Source: Papaver somniferum (taxonomy: Eukaryota; Streptophyta; Magnoliopsida; Ranunculales; Papaveraceae). Taken from it: a stretch of DNA of 64,000 nt. Where the stretch lies: positions 3,486,208 to 3,550,207 of the forward strand of contig NW_020650526.1 of NCBI RefSeq assembly GCF_003573695.1. The letters are read 5' to 3'. Position 1 is the stretch's first letter. Every line of letters starts with the position of its first letter. Made by a program: the position numbers and the translations under genes. The notes below the pieces were generated by a model, which was given only the letters and a program-made list of their open reading frames with translations, was not told the DNA's origin and did no database searches. Of the stretch, positions 10,918 through 22,359 are shown in pieces.

Positions 10918-13900
10918 TTCTCCCCGTTAAGCTTCAACCTTACCCGTGACATATCTTGTACTCCAATCAGTTGTCTCATTTCTTCAAACTTGATCCGAGC
11001 TAATGCCTTTGTCAATATATCTGTTTTCTTCTCAGTTCCTGGTATGTGTTCAACGTTGATGATCTCCTTCTCGATACATTCTCGTATGAAATGATACCTT
11101 TTGTGAATGTGTTTCATATTCCCATGAAACACTGGATTTTTAGTGAGTGCAATTATAGACTTATTATCAATCTTGATGAGAACTTTTTCAGGTTCTCTTC
11201 CTTTGATTTCACCCAACAATTCTTGAAGCCATATTGATTGTTTAGTTGCTTTTGTTGCAGCCATAAACTCAGCTTCACAGGATGAGAGGGCTACAGTGTC
11301 TTGTTTCTATGAACACCATGTAATAGGTGCTTCTCCTAGATAAAATATATGACCAGTTGTACTTTTTCCATCATCTTGGTCAATATTATGACTGCTGTCA
11401 CTATACCCAACAATTCCTTTTGATCCTCCTCGACCATACTTCAATCCGTAGTTGATTTTTCCCCTTAGATATCTCAATATATGTTTTATTACATCATTAT
11501 GAGACTTGCGTGGACTCTGCATATAACGGCTTGCTACTCCTACAGAGAAAGCCAAGTATGGTCTTGTGTGTAACAAGTATCTAAGGCATCCAACATTTCT
11601 TCTATAACTCGTTGGATGAATCTCAGCTTCTTCTTGTGCCTTTGAAACTTTAAGTCCAAACTCCATTGGTATGTTAGTTGGATTACAAGTTTCAAGTCTT
11701 GCTTCTTTCAGAATTCTCCTTGCATATGCTTCTTGTTTAATCTGAATCCCATCTACTCCTTGCTGGACTTTTATGCCAAGGTAATAAGTGAGTTTTCCGA
11801 GGTCTGACATCCCAAACTTTGATGACATTTCTCTCTTGAACTCATTGATCACCTTAAGGGAGTTGCCAGTCAAAAATAGATCATCTACATAGACTGCAAT
11901 CACAAGAAGCATTCTCTTTTCTTCTCTTCTGTATACTGATGTTTCTTTAGAGCACATAAAAAATATGATTTCTCTTAAGATTTGATCTAACTTTGTATTC
12001 CAGGCTCGAGGAGCTTGTCTTAGACCATATAGAGATTTTGATAACTTATAAACCTTATGCTCTTGTCCTTTTACTTCAAAACCTTCTGGTTGTTAAACAT
12101 ACACATCTTCTCGCAATTCACCATGTAAGAATGCTGTCTTAACGTCTAAGTGGTGAATTTCCCATGAGTTTGATGCTGCTTCTGATATTAAAAGACGAAT
12201 TGTCTCTAGTCTAGCAACTGGTGCGAAAACTTCATCAAAGTCTATGTCTGATTCTTGAACGTATCCCTTAGCTACAAGTCTTGCCTTATATTTGTTGACA
12301 GTACCATCAACATTCCGTTTTATTTTTAAGATCCACTTAAGACCAATCACTTTTACCCCACTTGGCTTATCAACTAGAAACCAAGTCTTGTTTATGTTGA
12401 TTGAAATAATTTCTTCTCTACATGCTTGTGTCCATTTAGTCGATACCTTTGCTTCCTGAAAATTCCTTGGTTCATCATTAACATAAAGTAGCATTATCTC
12501 ACATTCTTCTGCAGCTTGAAGAACATAATCCTCCAGATACTGTGGCTTTTTTATCTGTCTTGTTGATTTCCGCAGTGGAATGGGTTGAGTTATTTTATCG
12601 ATCTCTTCTTCTTCTTCTTCTTCTTCTACTTCTTCGTTATTCTCAGTGTTTTCATTATTCTCTTCTTCTTCTTGATTAACATCATTGTTTCCATTGGTAT
12701 TGATGATTATGGGTCCTTCGCCTTCATCAATTACTTGACCCCATCTCATGTGAAACATTCCTGGATCCCTACTTGGTCCATTATTAGTTTCTATCCAGTT
12801 CCAGTTTGCTTTTTCATCGAATACCACATCTCGACTCACTATCACTCTTTTCGTTGTTGGATTGGATAATCTGTAAGCTTTGAATCTGTCAAATGCTTCA
12901 CTATTTTCTTTCATAAGAATAGACCACATATATCTTGAGAAGTCATCTATAATAAAAAATATTTATTTGTTATTTGCAAGGGATTGTGGTGTAATAAGAC
13001 CACATAAATCAGCATGAAAAAGCTCTAATGGCTTTGAGGCTCTGAATGTTGTTGCTTTTGGAAAACCTTGACGCGTTTGTTTCCAAACTAAACATGATTC
13101 ACAGATCCTTGATTCATCGTTTATTTGTAGTAGACCTCGAACCATCTTGTTCTGAGACATTTACTTTAAAGTTCTAAAGCTTATGTGTCCTAACCTTGCG
13201 TGCCACTTCCATGTCTGATCTTCAAGTATCATATTCATACATAATGGCCTTCCAATTATGAGACTTATCTTGTAGAGTCTATTCTGTGAGCGTGAGATTC
13301 TAACTAAAAGTCTTCCACTTGGGTCATTAACTGTTAGATAATCCGGTCGCATTCTAACATCACATCCAAGTTTTGTAGCTTGTCCTAAACTTAGAATGTT
13401 GCTTTGTAAGTTTGGGATGAAGTAGATGTTTGTGACAAGCTTCTGTTCTCCGGTCTTGCTCTGAAATAAAATTGATCCTTTCCCATCAATTTCTAAAGAA
13501 GATCCATCCCCAAACTTCACTTGTCCTTTGATTTTCTCATTGAGTTCAGAAAAGTAGTGTCTCTTACCAGTCATGTGATTGCTGGCTCCATTATCTAAAT
13601 ACCAGATTCCTTCTTCTCCATCCTTTGATTCGTAGTTCTTTGGTATTAGTTTACCTTCGTTTAAGAATACAACTTCGTGCATGAAAAGAGTTGTATCTGC
13701 TTCCCTTGTTTCATTCTTGTTTGCTTCTTCCATATTTTGTATTCTTTCAGGGCATACAAAGGAGAAGTGCCCTGGTTTATCACATCTATAACAAATAATG
13801 TTTGATCTATCCTTCTTTTCTTTCCCTTGGTTTTGATCATTCTGACTTGTTGTTCTATCTTGTGAGTTAAACCTTCCTCCCCTTCCTCGGCCTCTGTTTA

Positions 13901-14298
13901 CTCTACCACCTCTTCCACGACCTCTTCCTCTTGTCGCAGAGTTTTGTTGGTAAGAATTTGTGTACAAAAGTTTTCCTTGAGTTTCTCCATTGTTTTCTTC
14001 ATCAAGGATTCTCTCTTCATATGCTTTCAATCTTCCAATTATATCTTCATAGCTTTTAAATCTAAAACTTGTTCGAGAGAAGCTATGATATGAATATACT
14101 TGGATCTTGGTAAACTATTGAGAAACTTCTTTACCAGTTTATCTTCATCAATGGATTGTCCAAGTGACGCAGCTTTTGAGGCTATCTCTGATAGCTTTCC
14201 TGCAAAGCTATCAATAGTATCAGTGTCTTTCATCTTCACTCTTTCCTGCAAAGCTATAAATAGTATCAGTGTCTTTCATCTTCACTCTGTTTCAAATT
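10908..14298 (-). pseudogene. Copia B gag-pol, 5' end missing
   Basis: Close relative of Copia A, colinear over its whole length: RNase H at 10908-11310, reverse transcriptase at 11307-12150, linker and integrase at 12093-13160, pre-integrase and protease (WYLDNGASNHMTGK) at 13161-13650, zinc knuckle CYRCDKPGHFSFVC, and gag to 14298. Homology to A stops near 14298, so the gag start, primer-binding site and 5' LTR are gone. Its own stops are at the codons corresponding to 11310 (Gln to TAG), about 12096 (TAA), 12975 (TAA) and 13161 (TAA). A small insertion near 13072 breaks the frame. None is shared with A, so the two decayed independently after duplication. Confidence 0.87.
14195..14290. repeat. 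tandem duplication at the Copia B break
   Basis: CTTTCCTGCAAAGCTATCAA followed by TAGTATCAGTGTCTTTCATC is repeated about 46-50 bp further on with one base changed (CTATAAATAG). The duplication lies immediately before the point where homology to Copia A ends. Confidence 0.75.
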
Positions 14299-14407
14299 CA
14301 AAGATCTATCAAAATAATATCATTGATGTTTGGATTGACTCACGTAACTTAAGCTTTGTGTTATTATCATTACAACGGGTGTAGTTCTGGGATTTTCCGC
14401 AACTACA
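14299..14407 (+). repeat. 5' LTR end of a Gypsy-type element
   Basis: Ends GCAACTACA at 14407 and is followed directly by TTTTGGCGCTAGAAACAGGG (14408-14427), a primer-binding-site-like sequence of Tat/Gypsy type. The LTR start is missing because it is fused to the broken Copia B. The terminal sequence resembles the LTR ends at 16000 and 47058, read inverted. Confidence 0.7.
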
Positions 14408-14766
14408 TTTTGGCGCTAGAAACAGGGAAGATTTATCCTCACCTGCTAGTAATCAACTAGGAATCATCAAATTCCCGAGATTACTTGTTATTTTCATGTT
14501 TATTATATTTCAATTCATCATGAAACTTTGACAAACACACCACTGTTTCACTCATAAATTCCGTCAAAACCCGTTCACCAACCAGAAAACTCTGAAGGAT
14601 ATAACATTGATGTTCTCTAACACAAAGTTTAGCTCAGAAACTCTCAGCATACCTCTACAGAAACTGAATACTCATTAATTAGCAGGATGGTATGAACAAC
14701 AGAATCTTAAGAGCCGGGCATGTTATCGCCACGTGAAAAAGTAACAGATTAGCAAACAGAAGAGGA

Positions 14767-15999
14767 GTGAGAAATGAAGCAGAGACTTCAGCTGCTGGAG
14801 AAAGGCGAGGTGCAAAACAACAGAATCGAAACCGCATCGTGCTTTCTATCATAGAAACAGACCAACAGAACAACTACACTGTCGCCCAAAATCAAACAGT
14901 GCAAAACCATAATGAAGAGAGAATCATCTACGAAGAAGGTGTTGTACACACAACTGATACTGAAACAATGGAAGTTGAAAATCAGGCTATGCAAGGTGGA
15001 GGCGAAAACCCAGGCAACGAGGAAAACTTGACCATACAACAGTTAAAGGAACGAATCGCTCAAAACAGGAGAATTGAAAAAGAACTGAGGCAAGAACTCG
15101 AACGAAGTAGGGAAAGAGATGTAGAACTAGTAGAAGAGCGAGCAAACCTAGCACGACATAATGCCTTGCTAACATAGGAACTAACCGATTGGATGAAGGT
15201 ATACGGACGCGAACTCATATTGGGGAAACCGAAACTCATACGAGTAGAAGTTAAGCAAGACGAATAAGAGAACATCGTTCTCAAAATAGAGAAGTGCAAA
15301 ACGTCCGTGAAGAACACGAACAAGGAGTACGCGAAAGAGAACGGGAAATGGAAATCATACATACTTGACAGAGAAACAAGGTAGCAAGAACGAGCCGAGA
15401 GGAGAAGGAATCAAGAACAAAGAGAAAGCCCAGAGCACGAACTTCGGAGATATGATGTAAGAAGAGGAAGTAGCTCAGAACGCGAAAGTCAAAGGTGTGG
15501 GAGAGAAACAGACCTGGAGCGAGATACTAGAAGGGGGATAGAGAGAAGCATGATAGAACAAAGAGGGTTGGAGGTAATAATGGAGCCAAGACAAAGAGAA
15601 ATAGAGCAGATCGACGTGAATCAAGATATACTGCAACAACTCGAAGAACTCAGAGAAGCGGTGAAGAACTATAATAGAAGGGGAGGAGGAAAGATGAAGT
15701 TGTCAGAAGCCATAGAAGAGGCAAAAATATCACCATTTTCGTGCGAGATACTACAACCGCCAATTCCTGCCAAATGCCCCTTCTTGTATTCTCCAGCATC
15801 TTCGATGGAACGGTAAATGCGGTACAACACATGAAAGCCTACAACCTCACATTAATACCATGGGCCCAATACCAAGCGGTATTATGCAAGTATTTTCCGG
15901 CGAGCTTAATAGGGGAGGCTTTACTGTGGTTTGATAATTTGTGCGAAGGATCAGTGACCTTGTTCGCGCAATTACTAAAGCTATTTTTCGGAAATTACT
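14767..15999 (+). pseudogene. Gypsy (Tat-like) gag remnant with capsid domain
   Basis: The plus-strand reading starts with a 136-residue open segment whose second half is a charged coiled coil (LKERIAQNRRIEKELRQEL). Arg/Glu-rich stretches follow through 15740, interrupted by stops and frame changes (a TAG ends the first ORF near 15175, and a shift lies near 15780). The last part is a recognisable Gypsy capsid: FDGTVNAVQHMKAYN, then LCKYFPASLIGEALLWFDNL. It corresponds to the retrotransposon gag pattern HxxAY...FP.SL.G.A..WF. At 15999 it is cut by another LTR. Nothing of pol remains. Confidence 0.75.
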
Positions 16000-16560
16000 G
16001 TAACTACTGGAAATCCAGTAGCACACCCAAGTAAGAAAAGAAACAGATCTAAGACATGATAAAGGTTTTGGATAAGAAATTATTTATTGATTAACCACTC
16101 CAAGTAATGAAAGATACAAGTTCTTGAGTACAAGGAAACCCTAATCTCTCACTTAAAGCAAATCTCCCTCCTTCCCAAAAGAATCTGACCCCTCATACAT
16201 TGCCCAAGGACCCTTATTTATAGACCAAGCAACCCTAATGGTGTACAACTCATTTTTCTTCGCATGGATCTCGTGAAGATGCTTTATACTTCGCCCAGAT
16301 CACTTTCCATGAAGTTTTCCCCTTTCTTTCGCCGACAACTTTGGGTGTTTGTCGGGACAGCTGTCGCGTTTCTTGTTCCATAATTTTTTCACTTCGCAAG
16401 TTATCTTTCTAGCCAAGTAACCTTACTTCGTCCATCTTTATTTCGTGGCTGGTTTCTTGCCGGGTACTCCAACTGATTCTTCGTAGTTTAGATTCCTTGT
16501 ACGAGGTACTTCGCTTTTAGGATGCTTCGTGTTTTGTGTTATTAGTTAGTGGCGAGGTAA
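16000..16560 (-). repeat. LTR of a second Gypsy element, minus orientation (right edge approximate)
   Basis: Starts TGTAACTACTGGAAATCCAG, the inverse of an LTR end, inside the capsid code of the neighbouring element. The minus strand shows a TATA-like TATAAATAAG (about 16213-16222). It is followed by a leader with TGTATGAGGGGTCAG and AATCAATAAATAATTTCTTA, as in a U3-R-U5 arrangement. The left end is similar to 47058. The other end was not resolved. No target duplication was identified. Confidence 0.6.
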
Positions 16561-16857
16561 TTATGACATTTGATTTGAAAAGTCAATGACCGAGATCTTT
16601 AAGTGAGATTCTTCAGTCTCATTTCGTGCATTCCTGTGCGGCCACGTAGAGAACCTATTTTGTGTACCTACATTTTTCCTTTTCTTATTTCGTTGGAATC
16701 TTATGAGAATGGAATAAGAACCGGTTGATATTCCTTGGCCGCCACGTTCTCCACCTTCTTTCTTCCACGTGACCACGTTCTCCTGGTAACCGGCTATTAC
16801 CAGTCGAGTTTCCTCGAACGTGTCGACAACTTCCTCTACCGGTAATCCTCCACTTGG

Positions 16858-16865
16858 TATAAATA
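16858..16865 (+). promoter_or_regulatory. TATA box of the antisense gene, copy 1
   Basis: TATAAATA, 137-144 bp before the ATG at 17002. It is followed by a CT-rich leader (TTCTTTTTCCTTCTCTCTTC) typical of plant 5' UTRs. Confidence 0.6.
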
Positions 16866-17001
16866 TTTTGCTTTAACCCTAGTTTGGGTTTCTTTTTCCT
16901 TCTCTCTTCCGTGAACTCAAGTTATTACTTCTCCTTCTCCTTCTCCTACCCTCATTGTTAACCCTCTTTTCTCTTACTTTTCTCATTTTTCCTTCATCGT
17001 C

Positions 17002-18027
17002 ATGGCTTCAAAGAATGTTTCAATGTCTGTCACCCTCAAAACCCTTGAGGAATTCTAGGCAGATTTTCAAAAGATGGGTCTAACTTTAACCCCTGTTGTC
17101 GATTCTTCTGTATCTCCTCTTATTTCTGCAACTCAAGACATGGAGCTGAACTATAGATGGATTCAGTCCGATACTTGGTCTTCAGACAAGATGATTGTTA
17201 CTGCTGGTCAATTGAGAGCTGGGTTATCTTTTCCTCTCTACAACCCTTCTAACCCTATTTTCCTGGAGATTCTGAATAAGCTTCAGTGCAGGGTTTTCCA
17301 ACTTTCTGGTAATGCAATTCGTAACTCTAATGAGTTTTGGATTTGCTCCGAGGGCGGCACTTCGCAAGCTTCGTCAGGAGTTAAGAAGTATGACTCCCGC
17401 GATTACAATGTGGATTCTTTCGTGGCTAATTATTCGGCTAGGTTTACCAGCGAGAGGAAGTACCAGGAGTGGGGCATCGAGCTCATTCTTAATGTCATTT
17501 TCGCTCCCTCCAAAGATATTCTGTTAGACCTGAATCCCTTCAAGCTTGGGCGAAATGACCAACTTCGCCTTTCTTCTGATGATGACTGGGCGATGTTTCC
17601 TCTGGTAGTTGGGGGCCCCTTCATTTGGGGCGTTGATGAGAAAGGATTTCCTTGTGAGGGTCCTCTTCCCCAACATTGTTATCTCGCGGGATGCAATCCT
17701 TGGAAGCTTCGGTGGTCCGTGCCAGATGAGGTATTATCATATCTCTTAGGTCTTTCTTTTGTTATGGGCTGTGTTGGTTTTCTTACCCATCTTCCTCTTT
17801 TATTTAGCATGAAATTACTACCGCTGGTCTTCTCAAAGATCGAAAGGAGAGGGATGTTACTGCTGAATCTTCTGTTTTTAAACAGGTAGCCACCTCTCCC
17901 ATTACTTTATTTTAGGCGTGATAACCTTATTCTAACCATGTATTCCTCCCAGGATAACGTTCCCCTTGTCAAGCAACCTTCTTCTGAGTTAACTAAAGGA
18001 CGGAAAATGTATGATCATCCTACTCCG
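17002..18027 (+). pseudogene. antisense accessory gene of a Gypsy element, copy 1, truncated
   Basis: The reading starts ATGGCTTCAAAG, meets an in-frame TAG at 17056-17058, and is then open to the donor GAG|GT at 17730. Further exon-like blocks follow at 17808-17885 and from 17953, with clean AG acceptors. The sequence ends abruptly at 18027 where another LTR begins. Residues after the stop include TAGQLRAGLSFPLYNPSNP and a later MFPLVVGGPFIWG...WKLRW block. This pattern fits the family called putative gypsy-type transposon domain (Pfam PF04195) as I remember it. The copy at 47905-50543 shares the same blocks and exon layout. It lies antisense to the adjacent LTR and starts beside it. Antisense extra ORFs next to the 3' LTR are known in Tat-lineage elements. 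The role is unknown. Confidence 0.65.
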
Positions 18028-19540
18028 TGATAAGTGCATAATTCATATGATTTTAGTGTCAATTCCATACTTGTTTTTAGGTATTATTCTTGCATGTATT
18101 CGTATTATTACGATTGTTTTCTCTTATTTGCCTCCAATATGTGAATCATCCAAAAAGGAGATACCAAGTGCTGAAAAGAGCTATAAAGATAAGTATTCCA
18201 AGTATCCAAGTTCTCAAGTCCAAGAGAAGTGGAAGAAATGCGACGAAAAGGAGCGAAACACTCATAATCAAGACACAGGCCAAAGACCGATATTAACTTA
18301 TTCAAATTAAGGATTTATCATCGTCATCTTGAATATAATTTAAATATAAAAAGAATTCAAAAAGAATGAGGACATTCTGAGTTCTGACGAAGAAGTTGTG
18401 GCCAAAACAGTTTTCATTGAATACCGAAGACAGTGAAGTCCGCGAACTGGGTTTGTGAACCGAGTTCGCAGACTTATTTCCAAAAATATCTTCTGGAATT
18501 TGAAGTTTTCGGACTGGGTACGCGAACTTATCAAATGGGAAACGTGTATTCAAACCTTGGAAGGCCTAAGGGCACGTTTGGAGTCGTTATGTCATATTTT
18601 TGGGTCGGGTTCCTAAATCTAACTAAATACTTGGAGACCAAGAAATGTAAACCTATAAAAAGGTATTAGGTTATGTAAAAATATCATTGAGTCTCATATC
18701 ACAAGTTCTACATCAAAACCTAGGGTTTACCCCTTTAGGGGGAAACCACCATTATTCATCTTCTTTGTAATATGAGTAGCTAAATCCTTTGTTGATTAAG
18801 GATGAATTCAATGTTCTAAGCGTGAAGCTTTATTAATAATACAAACCTATTGAGAGTTTTTATCATCATCATTTTTTTTACCATATCTAGGGTTTATGAG
18901 TGATTATTGGATTGATTTGGAGTGCACGCTAGATTGATCTATTAATTTTTCTATTTCTAGTGGAAGTTAGGAGATAAGTAATCGTCGAATAACTCTCTAT
19001 ACAAGTAGAAATCACGAGACCTTACAGAGGGATTCTGTGGAGGAACCGTGTATGAAAAAAACACCAGCAAGTAAACCTTGAGCTAAGAGTTTAACTACTG
19101 GGATTAACCTAATTCACAAAGCTTAAAGCATTCATTGGATTGCACCTTGACCGAGCTACTACTTGGTGGTTCAGTTGAATAGAATCTTATATTGAAGAGC
19201 TTCCGTATCCGTGGTATAAGGAGTTTTGGGGATAACACTGAGCTAGCTGTTATTCTACGGTTGGTGATGAATGGTTTTTATGAATAATAGATAAGTATAT
19301 TAATCCAGTTACCGCTTGGTGACGGCGAAGGATTCCTTAATCATCCCTTTCTTCTTATTGTCTTTTCAATTATATCTTATAAACCAAAACTCCCTTTTGT
19401 TATTTACTTTATTTTGCTAATACAAATAACCTATCAATTACACAGGTCTCTGTGGGAACGATATCTTATTACCGCTATATTACCAGTTAATTAGCGGAAA
19501 ATATATTTATTAATTTGTTGAGCCTACGACAGCCCATACA
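18028..19540 (+). repeat. Gypsy LTR, 1.5 kb
   Basis: Begins TGATAAGTGCATAATTCATA and ends GCCCATACA, with TG...CA ends. It is followed within a few bases by TGGCGCCGCTCCCGGGGA (19546-19563), the tRNA-Asp-type primer site of Athila/Tat-like elements. It interrupts the third exon of the antisense gene. The partner LTR is not in place, so the element is truncated on the right. Confidence 0.8.
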
Positions 19541-19545
19541 AATTT

Positions 19546-19563
19546 TGGCGCCGCTCCCGGGGA
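19546..19563 (+). promoter_or_regulatory. primer-binding site of the Gypsy element
   Basis: TGGCGCCGCTCCCGGGGA, five bases after the LTR end. It is close to the 3' end complement of plant tRNA-Asp used by Athila-type elements. Confidence 0.75.
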
Positions 19564-19655
19564 GCAGTTGCTAATTGATTTGTTATTTGTTTAGCTTATT
19601 TTTACTTTCTTTTAGGTTTTTGTTTTGATATTGTCTTTTGTTCTTGTGAGTCGTC

Positions 19656-20292
19656 ATGTTTCCTTACGGAAATAACATGTACGGAGCACAAAATTACAAA
19701 TACAACAGTGGTAATCAATATGGTTTTCAATCTCATTCATATGAAAACTACCAACCATCCCATGGGTATAATCAAAATCAATCTTTTGGCTGTGATCAAT
19801 ATCCTACGGAACCTTATGGTTATTCTCATGCATATCAACAACCTTATGACGGGTATGTAAGTGAAAAACCACAAGGATGAAGGGATATTTATGCTTCTAA
19901 TCATGATTTTTCTAGTCTTACAGATCTAATGCACCGATTTATGGATAATATGGATCGAAAAAATCAAAAGTTGGACCAGCACATTCAAATGATGGATGAA
20001 CGCGACCAAACTATGGAAAGTTATGCTCCTAAAGATAGCTTCTACTCTCTAAGATCTAATGAACCAATTTATGAATAATTTGGATCGGGAAAACCAACAG
20101 CTGGATAAACACAACAAAAAGACTGAAGATACACTTCAAGAACTTCAAGAGGTTATTGACAACCTAAGAAGAGAAATGGATCAAATCAAGAAGGGAATAA
20201 TTAAGGAAGAAGTTTCGCCTCAAAGCAAAATCAATTCAGACGTTCCGGTATATTTTCCATTAAAATTTTCTAATTATCCAGAAAGAAACTAG
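19656..20292 (+). pseudogene. start of Gypsy gag, broken
   Basis: An ATG about 115 bp after the LTR opens a 74-residue reading very rich in Tyr, Asn, Gln and Gly (MFPYGNNMYGAQNYKYN). It ends in TGA at 19878-19880. Reading resumes in other frames with two similar coiled-coil blocks: 19930-20030 (MDNMDRKNQKLDQHIQMMD) and 20059-20292 (LDRENQQLDKHNKKTEDTLQ). It finishes near a capsid-like FPLKFSNYPERN. The two blocks look like an internal duplication. Capsid and pol are missing. Confidence 0.6.
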
Positions 20293-20470
20293 GATATGAA
20301 AAATAGTATACTAAACAATTTGGAAGATCGATGGTTTATGTGGAAGTAATTTGAATTTCTTTCAAGTTTTTGCAAAATCCAATTTAAGCAAGTAAACTTC
20401 GACGGAGGGAGTATTAAGGAGTGAGTGAGGCCTGAGGGAGAGAGATATATAAACTCATTAAGGAATATAT

Positions 20471-20890
20471 ATTTTTTTTCTCGGTAAATAGAAATATATT
20501 AAGAAAAAGGCAACTTACAAAGTCTGCAATGCAGAAACCACCAAGCAAGGAAAGAGTTGACACAACAAAAGAAAACCAAAACCCAAAGAAGACTAGGGAG
20601 AATCAAATAACAGACCTCTCCAATTAGAAATTAAATAATGCCGGAAAAGATTTGAAGAGGTTAAACTCTTAGGAGCCCAATGAAAAACTCTGATTTTAGA
20701 ATCAGAAATGATAGCCTCCAAAGTAAGCTTCCTTTTTGCCCGAAAATCCAGTACTGGTTCATCCCGAAAAATCAGAAACGCTCATTAAGGAGTAGATCTA
20801 AATATTTCTTTGTGCCCGAAAAATCTAGCTCCAACGCGGCCTTCCAAGAAAATAGTGGATTATCCGGTACTGGTTCATATACTTCCATTG
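20471..20890 (-). mobile_element. 3' end of a LINE (L1-type), 5' truncated
   Basis: The left edge is a T run followed by CTCGGTAAATAGAAATATATT, the inverse of the tail common at plant L1 3' ends. The minus reading gives a short open tail with FHWAPKSLTSSNLF and then TAG. A long GT-rich 3' UTR (GGGTTTTGGTTTTC) follows. No target duplication was found, so the right edge is approximate. Confidence 0.55.
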
Positions 20891-21559
20891 TAACTACTAA
20901 TGCCATGCACTAATTTCTTATCTGATCATTTCTTGAAAGGATTCGGATCTACGTAAGAGTATGAAATAAGAAATGAGTACCTGTAGGTGAAAAGAATTAA
21001 CATTGTGCAATATTTTGTTAGGGTTTGAAGATCTTGGTGAGGATTTAAGCTTGATAGGTAATCTAATCTGATCTCAACAATATCAACTCTAGTTTCAAAA
21101 AAAAAAAAAAAACTCCAGTTTCTTTAGATTTGTCTATATCAATAAACATCTCATTCATAGATTTTCACAGTATTGGAGCACATATTAACGTCGAATATGT
21201 TCCCATTCGTCACTACAACGCAGAAATAAACAAAGTTCTATGAAGCAAACTAGATGGAGGGAGAAAGAGGCAGAGCATTTGTCTTGGTGAGTGGCTAAGA
21301 TTAAATAAAATATTAAAGTAACTGGATATGGCCAGTGCTACATTCACTCCTGGGAAACATGAGACACAGACATGACACGACGCGGGCACACGGGCTGGCA
21401 AATTTAAAATTATTTTGACACAGACACATTTATATTTATATTAATTAAGTAAGTTTTATATACTAAGATCATAATGTTATACTATGTCAAATATATTAAT
21501 CACGCAAATACATGAATATAATTTAATTTTATACCGTTAGATAAACCTACCTACAAAAA
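20891..21559. other. non-coding stretch
   Basis: AT-rich, with an A run at about 21098-21112. I see no gene or element end. Confidence 0.4.
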
Positions 21560-21721
21560 AATTAACTATTATACTATTTTTTGTAACACTAGATTACCCA
21601 ACTAGTAGAGTATACATTTCTACTTATGCATCATGTCGGTAATTAACTATTATACTATTTTTTGTAACACTAGATTACCCAACTAGTAGAGTATACATTT
21701 CTACTTATGCATCATGTCGGT
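21560..21721. repeat. 81 bp perfect tandem duplication
   Basis: Two consecutive copies start with ATTAACTATTATACTATTTT at 21561 and 21642 and end with CATCATGTCGGT. I see no difference between them, so the event is recent or an assembly artefact. Confidence 0.9.
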
Positions 21722-22141
21722 GTTCCATACGCGTCATGTGTTCGACGCAAGTCTAACATGGATACAAAATCAATATTGACATGTCTGTGCTTCACAGAAT
21801 TTCGATATACTAAAATGCCGTCATCATCCAATTCAAGCTAATTGGCAATGCTAATATTTAAGCTGGCTTGATCGAGGTATACTCAGATTAATTGGGGTAT
21901 ACCCAATTTTAAGTGGACTCTATTTAAGGGCTAAGGGAGAGTCCTAATGGGTGAAGTTACAATACTATCCTTGCCCTTTATAATTCTATTACCCTAATCA
22001 ATTTTTTATTTTCATTTCATCTTCCTTATTCTCTTCTTCTTCTCCCCCACCACCATACCGACCTCCCCCACCACCACCATCAAAACTCGACGATTAAATC
22101 GAGTGGATCGTCGATTCAAAAATTCCTATTAATCTTCAAAC

Positions 22142-22288
22142 ATGTATCCGCCACGACCTAGGGCTAGTCGTATGAAAGACGCTAATCGAAACCCTAATGA
22201 GTATAACCCTAAAATTGCAAGCTTGGTTCAAAAGAAAGTGAAGAAAAAAATGGTTGAAGAAGAAGAATTTGTAGCCGCTGAAAAATGA
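22142..22288 (+). CDS. short basic ORF inside the transposon, possibly first exon
   Basis: A 48-codon reading MYPPRPRASRMKDANRN... ending in a Glu-rich stretch and TGA. It is preceded by a CT-rich leader (TCTTCTTCTTCTCCCCCACC) of the kind seen in 5' UTRs. A separate open block at 23100-23208 ends in an acidic DEWDSSNED and TGA. It may be the last exon of the same captured or resident gene, with the assembly gap between. I do not recognise the protein. Confidence 0.3.
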   Translation: MYPPRPRASRMKDANRNPNEYNPKIASLVQKKVKKKMVEEEEFVAAEK

Positions 22289-22359
22289 GAAATGATGCGA
22301 TTAAGAAAGTAAGGGCTTACTTAAACTCACTCTAGTACTTGAATTTCATGTTTGCATGT

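Noticed and set aside
14679..15362. Minus-strand ORFs opposite the Gypsy gag
   Set aside because: Hydrophobic shadows of the charged coiled-coil gag on the plus strand.
20400..20420. Second Stowaway MITE (CGACGGAGGGAGTATTA)
   Set aside because: Only one terminus is visible and no partner end was found nearby. Recorded as a possible broken end only.
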